Shown: in pieces, positions 49,055 through 57,055 of the stretch
Position numbering within the stretch: the first letter of the stretch is position 1
Layout of the letters: every line of letters begins with the position of its first letter
From: a virus
Strand: one strand, 5' to 3'
Length of the DNA stretch: 64,000 nucleotides
Virus record (IMG/VR): IMGVR_UViG_3300049929_000026
Location: 62,001 to 126,000 of that record
The notes under the pieces: model-generated
Seen by the model: the letters and a program-made list of their open reading frames with translations, nothing else
Told to the model about the DNA's origin: nothing
Database searches by the model: none
Translations under genes and position numbers: made by a program

Positions 49055-49561
49055 TTAGTGCGCCCGCGTCTCTTCACTCTCGCCCGCGCCAGACTGCGCC
49101 AGGTATTCGTCGAGCGCAGCCTCGCTGTCGGCGTCACCGGCGGGCTCATCATCTTCGCCCGATTCAGCGTCGAGCTTTGGAACTCCGCCATCGAACAGAT
49201 TGCCTTGACGCTCGTCTTCGACGGCTCCGCGCTCGTCAGCAGTCAGCGCGCGCTCGTCCACAATCTCGCCGTTGTCGCAGCGCATCGTCAGCATGATGCC
49301 GCGACGCTCGTCCCGCTCGTGATAGCATTGGATTTCGATCGTGGCCTTCTTGGTCTTCTCGGCCTCCTTCAATGGTTTCTGCTCACGCTTCAGAATATCT
49401 AGCTCCTCCTTGAACACAGCGTTGCTCGCTGACTGCCTTTCCTTGATTGCATCGATCTCCAGGTCGATCTGCATGTTGCGCTTTCGGCCAGCTGCTAGCT
49501 CCTCATCGCTCAGGTCGATTTGGATCTCGTGCCCAAACGTCTCTCGTGTTTCATCGGTCAT
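49055..49561 (-). CDS. acidic coiled-coil protein
   Basis: 168 residues. Helical N-terminus with KRNMQIDLEIDAIKERQSAS, a beta segment CYHERDERRGIMLTMRCDNG, then a very acidic tail (EDDEPAGDADSEAALDE). RBS GAGGAAG precedes ATG 49561. Not recognised; a binding partner of replication proteins is conceivable. Confidence 0.5.
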   Translation of the reverse strand: MTDETRETFGHEIQIDLSDEELAAGRKRNMQIDLEIDAIKERQSASNAVFKEELDILKREQKPLKEAEKTKKATIEIQCYHERDERRGIMLTMRCDNGEIVDERALTADERGAVEDERQGNLFDGGVPKLDAESGEDDEPAGDADSEAALDEYLAQSGAGESEETRAH

Positions 49562-49587
49562 GGTGGTGTTCTTCCTCTGTATCTCGG

Positions 49588-49603
49588 GTGGTCACGTGAC
49601 AAC
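49588..49603. promoter_or_regulatory. palindromic site
   Basis: GTGGTCACGTGACAAC. The stop of the gene on its right (TGA 49594-49592) lies inside it; the next start (49561) is 27 bp away. Confidence 0.6.
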
Positions 49604-49843
49604 GGTGGAGGCTATACGTAAGTGCCTCCGTCCTGCTAGCTCGCATTTGCGTTTTTCAAGTCGTGCAATCGCGGCATCGAGAGCGCGCTGAGCAACCCGG
49701 TAGCGGTCCCGCGCCGCCCAACGTTTCCAACCGTTGCGTGGTTCGTACGTCGAGATCAGCGCTTGCTCGGCGCGATCGAATTCTTGCTCGGCGAGACGCA
49801 GGGCGCGCATCTCTGGGGTGAGTTGGGCGAGCATTCCGATCAC
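49592..49843 (-). CDS. small basic helical protein
   Basis: 83 residues from GTG 49843 (GTGA with the DnaB stop; ATG 49834 is an alternative). Composed of an Arg/Ala/Glu-rich helix (RLAEQEFDRAEQALI) and KRWAARDRYRVAQRALDAAI. No known family. Confidence 0.5.
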   Translation of the reverse strand: MIGMLAQLTPEMRALRLAEQEFDRAEQALISTYEPRNGWKRWAARDRYRVAQRALDAAIARLEKRKCELAGRRHLRIASTVVT

Positions 49844-51282
49844 GCAGGATCTCTCCAATCGTCCCCGTAGACGTTTGCCTCTACCCGCGGGAATAGCTCG
49901 CGACCCAGCGGGTAGAAGGCTGTGAACCGCCCATCAAACTGAAGTTCATGGTGCGAGGCGCCGGAGTTGCGCCCCTTAACGACGTTCAGGTCGGCAAGGT
50001 GGTCGGGTTGCTCGTGCTTCTCTTTGAAGGCGTCATCGCGATGGATCATCAGGATGACGTCCGCGTCGAACTCGAGCGCGCCAGACTCGCGCAGCGCCGA
50101 CATACCCGGCGGTTTCGGCCGAGTCTTCTGCTCTGGCCTGTTCAGTGACGAGAGCCCGATCATGGCGCAGTTGAACTCCCCCGCGATCTTCTTCAGCTCC
50201 TTGCTGATCAGGCCGATCTCCGTCGCCCGGTTTTTGTTAGGCACGTCCGCGCCCATGAGCTGGATATAGTCAACGCAGACCAGACCGAGCTCGGTGTCTT
50301 CGCCATGATCCTCGCGAAGTTTTGCGAGGTGGCGACGCAGCGCGCGACGCATACGGAACGGCGTGAGGTCTCGTCCCTCATCCATTATCATCGCGACATC
50401 GCTTGCAGCTTTCGCCTGCGCGACCAGCGACTCCCACTGGTTCGGTTGCATGCGTCCAATGCGGACGTTTGCGAATGGCACTTCCGCTTTGCGCGACAGC
50501 CCTCGCATCGTCAGCTGCTTATACTTCATCTCCAGCGTGAAGAAGACGACACCGACGCGGGCCCCATTCTTGGTACGCAAAACAGCGACGTTCTCGGCAG
50601 TCTGTTTTACCAGACTGGTTTTGCCGATGCCGGGATAGCCGCCGACGATCCAAAAGTCGCCGCCAGCAAGTCCGCCGACGTGGTTATCAAGTTCCTCGAA
50701 GCCAGTTGGATAGCCAGACATCGTCGCGCCTGTGCGCGCCGACTCAGCGATGTCCTTGTAGGTCTGGCGCGCGGCCTCGCCGTAGGTAGCCCAAGTGATC
50801 TCCTTGTCGCGCGCGTCACGCGCAGCGAGGGCGACGTCCTTCTCAACGCTCTCAAGCCACTCCGAAATATTGCCTACGTCACCGTAACCGTAAGCGGCCG
50901 ACCGTTGACACACAGCAATCATGACGCGCTGTTTCGCTTTCTCTTTCACGCGGATCGCGTGTTGTTCAACATGGGCTACCGCTGGGGTCGCGACTACAAT
51001 CTGTGCAAGGTACGGAGTCCCACCAACTTGGTCTAGCCGGTTGTTGTCCCGTAGCCACCCAGATACCTGGACGGAGTCGATCGTTCTCTGCGAATCCTGT
51101 AGCCCATAGATCGCTTCCAGAATTCGCCTGTTGGCGTCCGCATACATGTCCTCGGGCGCGAGGATGTCTCGCACCGTATCTATCTGTGCCGGATCAAGCA
51201 TGCATGCCGAAAGCACAGCGGCCTCAGCGTCCAAATCTGCCGGTGGAACGCGCCCTGGTTGCGGCTCTAGTTGGTCGCTCAT
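49840..51282 (-). CDS. dnaB: replicative DNA helicase DnaB
   Basis: 480 residues. N-terminal domain (LDAEAAVLSACMLDPAQIDT), linker, and RecA-like C-terminal domain with GGYPGIGKT (214-222), FFTLEMKYKQLTMR, CVDYIQLM and an arginine-finger region. Unwinds phage DNA during replication. Followed upstream by a helicase loader gene; start overlaps its stop. No intein in this helicase. Confidence 0.93.
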   Translation of the reverse strand: MSDQLEPQPGRVPPADLDAEAAVLSACMLDPAQIDTVRDILAPEDMYADANRRILEAIYGLQDSQRTIDSVQVSGWLRDNNRLDQVGGTPYLAQIVVATPAVAHVEQHAIRVKEKAKQRVMIAVCQRSAAYGYGDVGNISEWLESVEKDVALAARDARDKEITWATYGEAARQTYKDIAESARTGATMSGYPTGFEELDNHVGGLAGGDFWIVGGYPGIGKTSLVKQTAENVAVLRTKNGARVGVVFFTLEMKYKQLTMRGLSRKAEVPFANVRIGRMQPNQWESLVAQAKAASDVAMIMDEGRDLTPFRMRRALRRHLAKLREDHGEDTELGLVCVDYIQLMGADVPNKNRATEIGLISKELKKIAGEFNCAMIGLSSLNRPEQKTRPKPPGMSALRESGALEFDADVILMIHRDDAFKEKHEQPDHLADLNVVKGRNSGASHHELQFDGRFTAFYPLGRELFPRVEANVYGDDWRDPA

Positions 51283-52076
51283 CGAGCCTCCGAGTCAGTC
51301 CAGAGGTCGATCACTTTGCCTTTGTTGTTGCCGGCCTCGACCAGGCGGCGAACGACGGCGCTACCGTAGCGGTCGATGAACTTTGGCAGCCGCATGCCGG
51401 TCGTCGCGTAAGTGACCCGTCCAGTGTCGTACCGGGCAGCGATCACCTCAGCCACGGCATCGTCCGCACCGGCGCGCTTCGATTCCCACCCGAGGTCGTC
51501 GAGCACCAGGAACTGCGCGGAGCGTGCCTCGGTGACGAGTTCGGCTTCGCCCGATCCGAACGCCGTCTCGAGAGAGGCCTTGGCGAGCTCAAACGCCCGC
51601 ACCCAGGTGCAGCTCCACTTGATCTCTCCAGTGTCCCAGAGCGCGTTCATGTCGGCCGGTCTCAGCGGGTGCATGCGACGTAGGGCAGCGATGCCGGCCA
51701 CGGACTTCCCGACGCCGGTCGGACCACACACCAGGCGTCCGCCTTCCCGGAACGGGTCGTACGTCGTTGCCTCTGGGCGCAGGGAAGGGGCCACCATGGC
51801 GGCGAGCTCGGGCACCGGACGTAGCGCCAGGGCGCTAGGACCGCCCAGGAGCGCGTCCCGCATGTACCGGTCGACCCGGCGCCCCAGATCCGCCGCGACG
51901 CCAGCAGCAGTCGCCTCGTCGAAGCGTTGCTTGAATCCGGTGACCTTGAGTTCGTCCGCCAGCCGGAGAAGGTCCCAGCCAGCAAAGCGCGCGCGGCGTG
52001 CGAACAGCCTGACGTCGTCCACGAGGCCGGCTTCGCGGCAAGCAAACTCGGTGACGGTCATCTCTCTTTGGCTCAT
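51279..52076 (-). CDS. AAA+ helicase loader (DnaC-like)
   Basis: 265 residues. N-terminal helical part, then Walker A CGPTGVGKS, Walker B FLVLDDLGWE, and a GRVTYATTGMRLPKF segment with the sensor and arginine finger region. The position between initiator and DnaB, in the order of lambda P-type modules, supports a role in loading the helicase at the origin. Confidence 0.85.
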   Translation of the reverse strand: MSQREMTVTEFACREAGLVDDVRLFARRARFAGWDLLRLADELKVTGFKQRFDEATAAGVAADLGRRVDRYMRDALLGGPSALALRPVPELAAMVAPSLRPEATTYDPFREGGRLVCGPTGVGKSVAGIAALRRMHPLRPADMNALWDTGEIKWSCTWVRAFELAKASLETAFGSGEAELVTEARSAQFLVLDDLGWESKRAGADDAVAEVIAARYDTGRVTYATTGMRLPKFIDRYGSAVVRRLVEAGNNKGKVIDLWTDSEAR

Positions 52077-53161
52077 GAGCGCTTCTCCACGGTGGGCTTC
52101 CAGTCGCCCCCTTCGGCCTGCGGTTCACGGGACAGCCCAGCTTTGCGAGGCAGGGCAGTCAGCGCGCAGAACTTGTCGACCTGCGCTTCGTCCCGAAGGA
52201 TTGTGGTCAGCGTCTGGTAGCTCTGGTTCTCCACCATGTAGGTCGCGAACCTCGAACGGCTCACGGCGAGCACCAGCCGTTCAATCGCAACGCCAGCCGC
52301 AATCAGCTTGAGGATGACGAGAGACCTCGGGTCGCCGCTCGTCTTCGGCTTGCCGTCACGTCCCCACGTCTGTTCGAACGCCGTGAAGATGGGCTGTAGC
52401 TCGGGCCAATCCCGTGTTTCGCCGAACTTGTTGGCGAACAGCCCCGGATTGCTCAGCGTCTTCTCGGCCATCGTTCGAACGTCACGTTCGGGACGTTCCG
52501 CGCTCGCGCGTCCGAGATCCTGACAAGTCTCCGGATTATTTTGATCATTTGATCGGGATCTGGATCCGGGATCCGGGAGATCTTGAGAAGATCCTGAAAG
52601 CTCAGATCGGGCGACGTTCGGGGAACGTTCGAACGAATCGTTCGGCGACGTTCGGGGAACGTTCGGGGATTCCGTTCGAACGTCGTTCGAGGCGTTCGAG
52701 GCGTTCGGGGTCTCCGTTCGAACGGTCCGTTCGGGCTGAGCTGAACCGTTCTTCGAACGTCGCGCTTCAGCCGAAGCCTTCCCGGCGACGCGCGCAGCCT
52801 CCGTGCGTGAGCTGGTTAGGTCGGCACCGGTATTCGATTGCGCTACGGGTGCCAAGAACGGCGGGCCGTAGTCGGCGAAGTCGTGGATCATCCAGCCGCC
52901 TTCCACTTCCACCCAGATCCCCGAGTCATGCATGGGCTTGCCTGCGTCGAGGAGTTCGCGAACCAACGCGGCGGCTCCGCGGGGGGAGCGCCGAGCCATG
53001 CCCGCGAGCATGCAGGATGGGACGAATCCGGGGCGCTTCCGAAGGTTTCGATCCTCTCGCGCCCAGCACAGAGCAACGATACCCAGCCGGAAAGCGTCAC
53101 CCGAGAGGGAGCCCCATTTGGCGCTCTGCGGGAGCGCATCATCGAGCTTTGCCCAACTCAC
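52073..53161 (-). CDS. replication initiator-like protein
   Basis: 362 residues from GTG 53161. N-terminal winged-helix-like domain (MSWAKLDDALPQSAKWGSLS, FRLGIVALCWAR, WMIHDFADYGPP), a low-complexity Asn/Ser/Pro/Arg linker (residues ~135-220) and a DnaD-like C-terminal part. The linker DNA holds the repeat block at 52473-52760. It is the first gene of the replication operon, like lambda O. Confidence 0.8.
   Translation of the reverse strand: MSWAKLDDALPQSAKWGSLSGDAFRLGIVALCWAREDRNLRKRPGFVPSCMLAGMARRSPRGAAALVRELLDAGKPMHDSGIWVEVEGGWMIHDFADYGPPFLAPVAQSNTGADLTSSRTEAARVAGKASAEARRSKNGSAQPERTVRTETPNASNASNDVRTESPNVPRTSPNDSFERSPNVARSELSGSSQDLPDPGSRSRSNDQNNPETCQDLGRASAERPERDVRTMAEKTLSNPGLFANKFGETRDWPELQPIFTAFEQTWGRDGKPKTSGDPRSLVILKLIAAGVAIERLVLAVSRSRFATYMVENQSYQTLTTILRDEAQVDKFCALTALPRKAGLSREPQAEGGDWKPTVEKRS
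52473..52760. other. candidate origin of replication inside the initiator gene
   Basis: Thirteen GTTCG units in one orientation (52473, 52486, 52616, 52627, 52640, 52650, 52661, 52674, 52685, 52694, 52703, 52716, 52729), mostly 9-13 bp apart and several extended to the palindrome GTTCGAAC. Beside them, nine GATC sites lie within 52516-52608 next to a short AT-rich stretch (ATTATTTTGATCATTTGATC). The arrangement resembles iterons plus a melting region, as in the lambda origin within gene O. Coding needs may also explain some repetition. Confidence 0.55.
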
Positions 53162-53173
53162 TTAGTGACTCCA

Positions 53174-53189
53174 GTGGTCACGTGACAAC
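53174..53189. promoter_or_regulatory. palindromic site upstream of the replication operon
   Basis: GTGGTCACGTGACAAC, 13 bp before the initiator start. Candidate operator for initiator, loader and DnaB. Confidence 0.65.
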
Positions 53190-53268
53190 CATTGTCACAG
53201 CGTCGAAAAGTGTAGCGAAATCGACTCGTCACTGGTATTTACCTTCTGTGCCGCTGAAGACGGCGCTT

Positions 53269-53313
53269 GGCCGCGCGCTCGAGTCGAACCGAGCAGCGCG
53301 GCCGTTTTCATTT
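53269..53313 (+). terminator. strong rightward terminator
   Basis: GGCCGCGCGCTCG (53269-53281) pairs with CGAGCAGCGCGGCC (53290-53303) with one bulged base and an 8-nt loop, followed by GTTTTCATTT on the plus strand. It would stop rightward transcription, although both neighbours are minus-strand genes. It implies a short plus-strand transcript from the 53190-53268 stretch or nearby. Confidence 0.65.
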
Positions 53314-53323
53314 ATCAGATCGC

Positions 53324-53339
53324 GTTGTCAGCTGACAAC
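53324..53339. promoter_or_regulatory. palindromic site, symmetric variant
   Basis: GTTGTCAGCTGACAAC, fully symmetric with both outer halves in the GTTGTCA form. With the copy 135 bp to the left it brackets the 205-bp intergenic region. Confidence 0.6.
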
Positions 53340-53366
53340 CGTTCCGATCCAAAATCGCCACGGGCG

Positions 53367-53894
53367 TCAATGCCGCCCCGAAATCTGCTGAAGCAGGTCA
53401 GCAACCCGGTGCCGGGCGTCGCCGTCCGGCAGCTCCATGTCGTAAATCTCGGCACCGTTCTTGCCGATTCGGATCCAGATGCTCAGCCCGGCGACCGAGA
53501 CAAAGCAAGACCGACGGTCCATCATTTCGGCGTGGAGCCAATCGTCGACCACCACCTCGTCGAAACGGCCGGCGGCGGCTGTCTCCCCGCGGTCCTCGAT
53601 GGCGAGCGTCCCTTCGGTCTGGAATCGCCACTTGGCACCCGGGTGGCGGGCGAGATCACGGGAGCGGGCTGCGCGGTCTAAGGCAGGTTTCGGGTTTGGA
53701 GAAGGCAACCGACCGGCTAGTTCGAGGCAGCGCGGGCAGGTCGGGTGGGTTCCTAGTGGTGCAACCGACAGTGGCGCAGCGCGAGGCTTTGGTCGACGGG
53801 GCGCCTGTCCGACATAAAGGTGTGTTCGGTGCTTCCCGCAGACCGTGTAGTGACCGGATGAGGTGAGGTGGGTGGTGGTTCCGGCGCGGTTCAA
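53367..53894 (-). CDS. unknown protein with Cys/His N-terminus
   Basis: 175 residues. N-terminal HYTVCGKHRTHLYVGQ and THPTCPRCLELAG suggest a zinc site typical of phage proteins resembling HNH-associated fingers. The C-terminal half (WIRIGKNGAEIYDMELPDGD) is beta-rich. Function unknown. The first gene on the right side of the replication block; stop adjoins the intergenic terminator. Confidence 0.5.
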   Translation of the reverse strand: MNRAGTTTHLTSSGHYTVCGKHRTHLYVGQAPRRPKPRAAPLSVAPLGTHPTCPRCLELAGRLPSPNPKPALDRAARSRDLARHPGAKWRFQTEGTLAIEDRGETAAAGRFDEVVVDDWLHAEMMDRRSCFVSVAGLSIWIRIGKNGAEIYDMELPDGDARHRVADLLQQISGRH

Positions 53895-53930
53895 GTAGTC
53901 ACCTCATCGGTCCGAACGCCTTGGTAGGTT

Positions 53931-54293
53931 TCAATCTCCGCCGATTCGAAATATCGGCGCAGGGCATTGCACTGCACGCGCGGGCGCTCCGGGTCTTTTA
54001 CCTTTCACGCGCGGCTCGCCGGGAAGCAATGGCGGGTGCACCTCCATGTGCGCTTCGTACGTCTCTCCACAGTACAGACAGTGCCCCTCTTTCCATGTTC
54101 GCTCGTGCGTTTCGATTAGCGATGCCGCGCGCTTGGCTTCGATCACGATCCGCTTGAGGCGAGCCTTGTATTCGCCGAGCTTGGCGGGCTTGGGCTCGTC
54201 TTCAATCTGCTCGGCCTCCTCGCGAATCTGCGTGACCTTGTCGTAGAGCAAGGTCATCACCTCGGCACGTGAGAGCTGGGTGACCGAGCTCAC
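53931..54293 (-). CDS. unknown protein with zinc knuckle
   Basis: 120 residues from GTG 54293 (GTGA). A helical region (VTQIREEAEQIEDEPKPAKL, KRIVIEAKRAASLIETHE) is followed by HCLYCGETYEAHMEVHPP, a CxxC/HxxxH zinc-like motif. Coupled to its neighbour. Not recognised. Confidence 0.5.
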   Translation of the reverse strand: MSSVTQLSRAEVMTLLYDKVTQIREEAEQIEDEPKPAKLGEYKARLKRIVIEAKRAASLIETHERTWKEGHCLYCGETYEAHMEVHPPLLPGEPRVKGKRPGAPARAVQCPAPIFRIGGD

Positions 54294-54736
54294 GGCCGCT
54301 CCGACTTCGAGCGCGAAGGCACCAGCCCCGCCATCCAATTTGCCGTCGCCTCGACCGTTCCGCTCGCAAGGAGCTGCTCCCGGTACTCGCCCGGTACCAA
54401 TGCCTCGCTCTCATTGGTGAGTTCGGTAAACGCGCCTTCTGGAAAGGTATCCGGGGGCAGACGCCCCATTCGCGACAACGAATCTTCCAGATCCGATAAA
54501 GCCTCCGGGGCGTCAGCCTGGAACTGGGCTATCACCTCAGAAAGCGGTGCAAATTTGGGGAGCACGTCCTCCACCATCGCCAGTACGCCATCAATGCGAA
54601 GAGCGAGGCCTTTCACGTGGGAGTGAACGAGTTGCAGCTTGGCTTCGGCGGCCTCGGCTCGCTTCTTCCAGGCTTTTGACTCGTCGCACCCGCAAACTGG
54701 TTCAGTCACGGGAGCACCACTCTGGCAGTAGGTCAT
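54290..54736 (-). CDS. unknown helical protein
   Basis: 148 residues from ATG 54736 (a GTG at 54709 would reduce the overlap with the next gene). Starts with a CGCDESKAWKKRAEAAEAKL helix, then VLAMVEDVLPKFAPLSEVIA. Acidic C-terminal part. Function unknown. Confidence 0.5.
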   Translation of the reverse strand: MTYCQSGAPVTEPVCGCDESKAWKKRAEAAEAKLQLVHSHVKGLALRIDGVLAMVEDVLPKFAPLSEVIAQFQADAPEALSDLEDSLSRMGRLPPDTFPEGAFTELTNESEALVPGEYREQLLASGTVEATANWMAGLVPSRSKSERP

Positions 54737-55139
54737 TGCGGATCAACTTAGCGACGCTCGTGCGCTCAGCGTTTGATACGTAGGCGTACGACGCAGAGTC
54801 GCCCAGCAGTGCGATGAACCCGAGCCCGGGCAGTGCATCCTTCACATCCTCGGCAAGCTGCCGAATCATGTATGAGTCGACGCCATCTGGAGAGAAGCGC
54901 GGCGCGCGACCTAGCCAGCCTTCAAGCAGTGCCGAGAAGGCATCCGCGAGCGCTGGCATCGTGAGCGATGTTTTGAACGCCACGTTGTCGTACGTCTGGT
55001 TGCCGAAGTCGAAAGCGACCAGTGTAAACGGGTATCGGGTTATCTTGCCCTTGTAGAGCTTACGGAAGGTGTCGGCGCATCGCTGCTCGAGCACGAGACG
55101 AACCTGCGTTTGTGTGTTTGATTCAGGTTCAGTGGTCAT
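54702..55139 (-). CDS. unknown protein; start inside palindrome
   Basis: 145 residues from ATG 55139 (MTTEPESNTQTQVRLVLEQR), which lies in the palindrome and overlaps the upstream stop (ATGA). Beta/helix mix: FTLVAFDFGNQTYDNVAFKT, ALPGLGFIALLGDSASYAYV. Unrecognised. Confidence 0.5.
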   Translation of the reverse strand: MTTEPESNTQTQVRLVLEQRCADTFRKLYKGKITRYPFTLVAFDFGNQTYDNVAFKTSLTMPALADAFSALLEGWLGRAPRFSPDGVDSYMIRQLAEDVKDALPGLGFIALLGDSASYAYVSNAERTSVAKLIRNDLLPEWCSRD

Positions 55140-55147
55140 TTGACAAC
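55132..55147. promoter_or_regulatory. palindromic site over a stop/start pair
   Basis: GTGGTCATTTGACAAC; on the minus strand its centre ATGA contains the start of one gene and the stop of the previous one. Confidence 0.6.
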
Positions 55148-55399
55148 CTTCGAGCATTCGTAGCAGGTCCTGGTGTTCAGGAAGTGGCTCACGCCGCACG
55201 GACACTTCCTTTCCTGGGTAACGCTGCCCACGAAGCCGTGGGCGGTCTGGAGATAGAGCGGACGCAGGGTATCGGTGATGATTTCCGTGATCCTCGGCAA
55301 TGGGCGTCTCGCCTTGCGCACGCCTCGCTTGGCCTTGCTCGGTGGCTTGTCTTGCACCTCGAAGGCCATGTCCTTGTTCGAGTAGCGGATACCCATCAC
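55136..55399 (-). CDS. small zinc-binding protein
   Basis: 87 residues. Basic N-terminal half (KPPSKAKRGVRKARRPLPRI), then CPCGVSHFLNTRTCYECSKV, a four-cysteine zinc site. Possibly nucleic-acid binding. A half-matching palindrome lies at its start. Confidence 0.55.
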   Translation of the reverse strand: MMGIRYSNKDMAFEVQDKPPSKAKRGVRKARRPLPRITEIITDTLRPLYLQTAHGFVGSVTQERKCPCGVSHFLNTRTCYECSKVVK

Positions 55400-55707
55400 G
55401 TGACCACCTTAGGCCACAGTGCCATCAGCTCGGTAGCAAGCTTGGCCCATTCGCTTGCGGCATCAAGGTCGTTCGACGCTGCCCAGCCTTGGGGGTTCGC
55501 CCCGCTGATCATGTCGTGAAGGTCTTCGATGTGCTGCGCCGCAAAGAAGCACCCAGCGCACGAACCGATGTGCTTGTTCTGACCATATGCTTTGGTGTGG
55601 AGCTCAAGCAGCCGCTCCACCACGCGATCGAAAGCCTCCCGGGCGCCGGTGTCGTCCGCCAGTAGGGCGCGCCTCACGACTTCGATTGCCTGTCCGGTAG
55701 CGCTCAT
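55396..55707 (-). CDS. small helical protein with Cys pair
   Basis: 103 residues. Helical throughout (EVVRRALLADDTGAREAFDR), with CAGCFFAAQHIEDLHDMISG in the middle. Unknown. Coupled by 4-bp overlaps on both sides. Confidence 0.5.
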   Translation of the reverse strand: MSATGQAIEVVRRALLADDTGAREAFDRVVERLLELHTKAYGQNKHIGSCAGCFFAAQHIEDLHDMISGANPQGWAASNDLDAASEWAKLATELMALWPKVVT

Positions 55708-55982
55708 CGGTTGCCTTTCAGAAATGATTCTTCGCGTTCGCAGTCCGCCCTGACCACGTCGACGTTATCCAGCGCGAACGAAAGCGCATCGAGCACCTTG
55801 GCCGGCCCGAGCTGCGGATAGCGTTTGGCGAGTTTCTCGAACGAGGCGCCCGCTTGGTAGAGCGCGTAGATGCGGCGCACCGGAACGCGGGAGCCGACCA
55901 CGTACGGGCTTCCTCCAAGCACGTTGGCGTCGACCCTGACGTGCGGGTGGGGAACGAGGGCAATGGGAAGTGGTTGGTTCAT
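55704..55982 (-). CDS. DUF433-family antitoxin-like protein
   Basis: 92 residues from ATG 55982 (MNQPLPIALVPHPHVRVDAN). Contains VLGGSPYVVGSRVPVRRIYA, then QAGASFEKLAKRYPQLGPAK and LSFALDN, the pattern of DUF433 proteins, usually antitoxins of PIN-like or other toxins. No toxin was identified next to it; the upstream neighbour is a membrane protein. Confidence 0.75.
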   Translation of the reverse strand: MNQPLPIALVPHPHVRVDANVLGGSPYVVGSRVPVRRIYALYQAGASFEKLAKRYPQLGPAKVLDALSFALDNVDVVRADCEREESFLKGNR

Positions 55983-56326
55983 TGAAAGGCCTCCGACTGC
56001 TGACGTTGGAACGTGGCCTTTGCCACTTCGGTCATGCTCGAAAGCTTCGAGCCTAGCTTCTTCTTGAAGTCGTCCCACGGTGGCAGGTGCTTCCCGAACA
56101 AACACCACGCGAGATAGAGCAGATTTGGCAGGAGCATCGCCTCATCACGAACGACCGTGTTTAGTATCTGAAGTGCGAGGAATATCTGGAAGTTCCTCGT
56201 CCAGAGCGGGAGGCGAAAACCGAACAGGAAAACGAGGAACTCGTTAGCGACGAACATGCCGGCAACCGTTGCGACGTGGAATAGCAGGTTGCCGATGGTC
56301 GGTATACGAAGGATGTGATCGATCAC
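55979..56326 (-). CDS. membrane protein, two spans
   Basis: 115 residues from GTG 56326. Two hydrophobic segments (LLFHVATVAGMFVANEFLVF and NFQIFLALQILNTVV) and a helical basic C-terminus. The start overlaps the upstream stop. Next to the DUF433 gene, a toxin role is imaginable but unsupported. Confidence 0.5.
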   Translation of the reverse strand: MIDHILRIPTIGNLLFHVATVAGMFVANEFLVFLFGFRLPLWTRNFQIFLALQILNTVVRDEAMLLPNLLYLAWCLFGKHLPPWDDFKKKLGSKLSSMTEVAKATFQRQQSEAFQ

Positions 56327-56688
56327 TGTGTCACCATCCAGCGTGTTGCCATCGAACAGGAGCGACGGCGCGGGCGCACGTCGCGCAGCACGAACGACTC
56401 GCGCAATCGGCGAGCGAAGAACTCCGCTCGGCGCACAGCTCGAGACATGCAGGCCCAACGGGAGAAGGTATCGAGGTAGCGCTGCAACTCTTCGCCAAAC
56501 TCGCGAACCAGGCGCTGGGTCTCGGTTTCCTGCGCAATAGAGTGCGAATGGCTGAAGTTGGCGCTGGTCCAGCTGCTATCGTGGGACAGCACTCCACTTG
56601 TGCCGTAGACCGTTACACCATGGCTAGTCGTGATGGTTATCGTCCATATGGGCGATGTGGAGACGGTGGTTGTGTAGTCGGGAGTCAA
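56323..56688 (-). CDS. unknown protein; TTG start in palindrome
   Basis: 121 residues from TTG 56688. Thr/Ser-rich N-terminal half, then a helical RLVREFGEELQRYLDTFSRW and an Arg-rich end. Coding evidence is weaker than for neighbours. Confidence 0.4.
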   Translation of the reverse strand: MTPDYTTTVSTSPIWTITITTSHGVTVYGTSGVLSHDSSWTSANFSHSHSIAQETETQRLVREFGEELQRYLDTFSRWACMSRAVRRAEFFARRLRESFVLRDVRPRRRSCSMATRWMVTQ

Positions 56689-56696
56689 GTGACCAC
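56681..56696. promoter_or_regulatory. palindromic site, imperfect
   Basis: GGAGTCAAGTGACCAC, two mismatches, over a possible TTG start. Confidence 0.45.
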
Positions 56697-56719
56697 TCCG
56701 TTGGAGACCCCCTGGAGGA

Positions 56720-57055
56720 TCATGGTTTGGCACCCGTCATTAGCAAATAACCAGCACACACGAGCTTCGGTTCACCGTCCGCATCGAGTGCCTTGTGGCA
56801 GTAGAATTCGTCCCGCTCGGCCATGCATTTGACAGCGTTCATGAGCGTTGATGGACACTGGTTCGGTACCGTCCCTAGCCGGAACGCGCAGTCGTCGCAG
56901 CGTTTCCGCGCACCGGCGTCCGCCAGTGACTCGGCCCCGTCGCAGAGACGTGCAAGCTCGCGCCCGAGCTCCGCGCCTTCGGGGCTTGGAATGTTCCGAA
57001 TAGCCGGCGCGCCCGGTGCGGGCGGCTCGCTGTATGGCCAGGGAGCGCTAAGCAC
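56720..57055 (-). CDS. unknown Cys-rich protein
   Basis: 111 residues. Four to five cysteines (ARKRCDDCAFRLGTVPNQCP, VKCMAERDEFYCHK) suggest zinc or iron-sulfur binding. Common phage accessory protein type; not identified. Overlaps the next gene by 8 bp. Confidence 0.5.
   Translation of the reverse strand: MLSAPWPYSEPPAPGAPAIRNIPSPEGAELGRELARLCDGAESLADAGARKRCDDCAFRLGTVPNQCPSTLMNAVKCMAERDEFYCHKALDADGEPKLVCAGYLLMTGAKP

Noticed and set aside
55392-55407. CCCATCACGTGACCAC as another palindrome copy
   Set aside because: Only one half matches; the other half is explained by overlapping start and stop codons.
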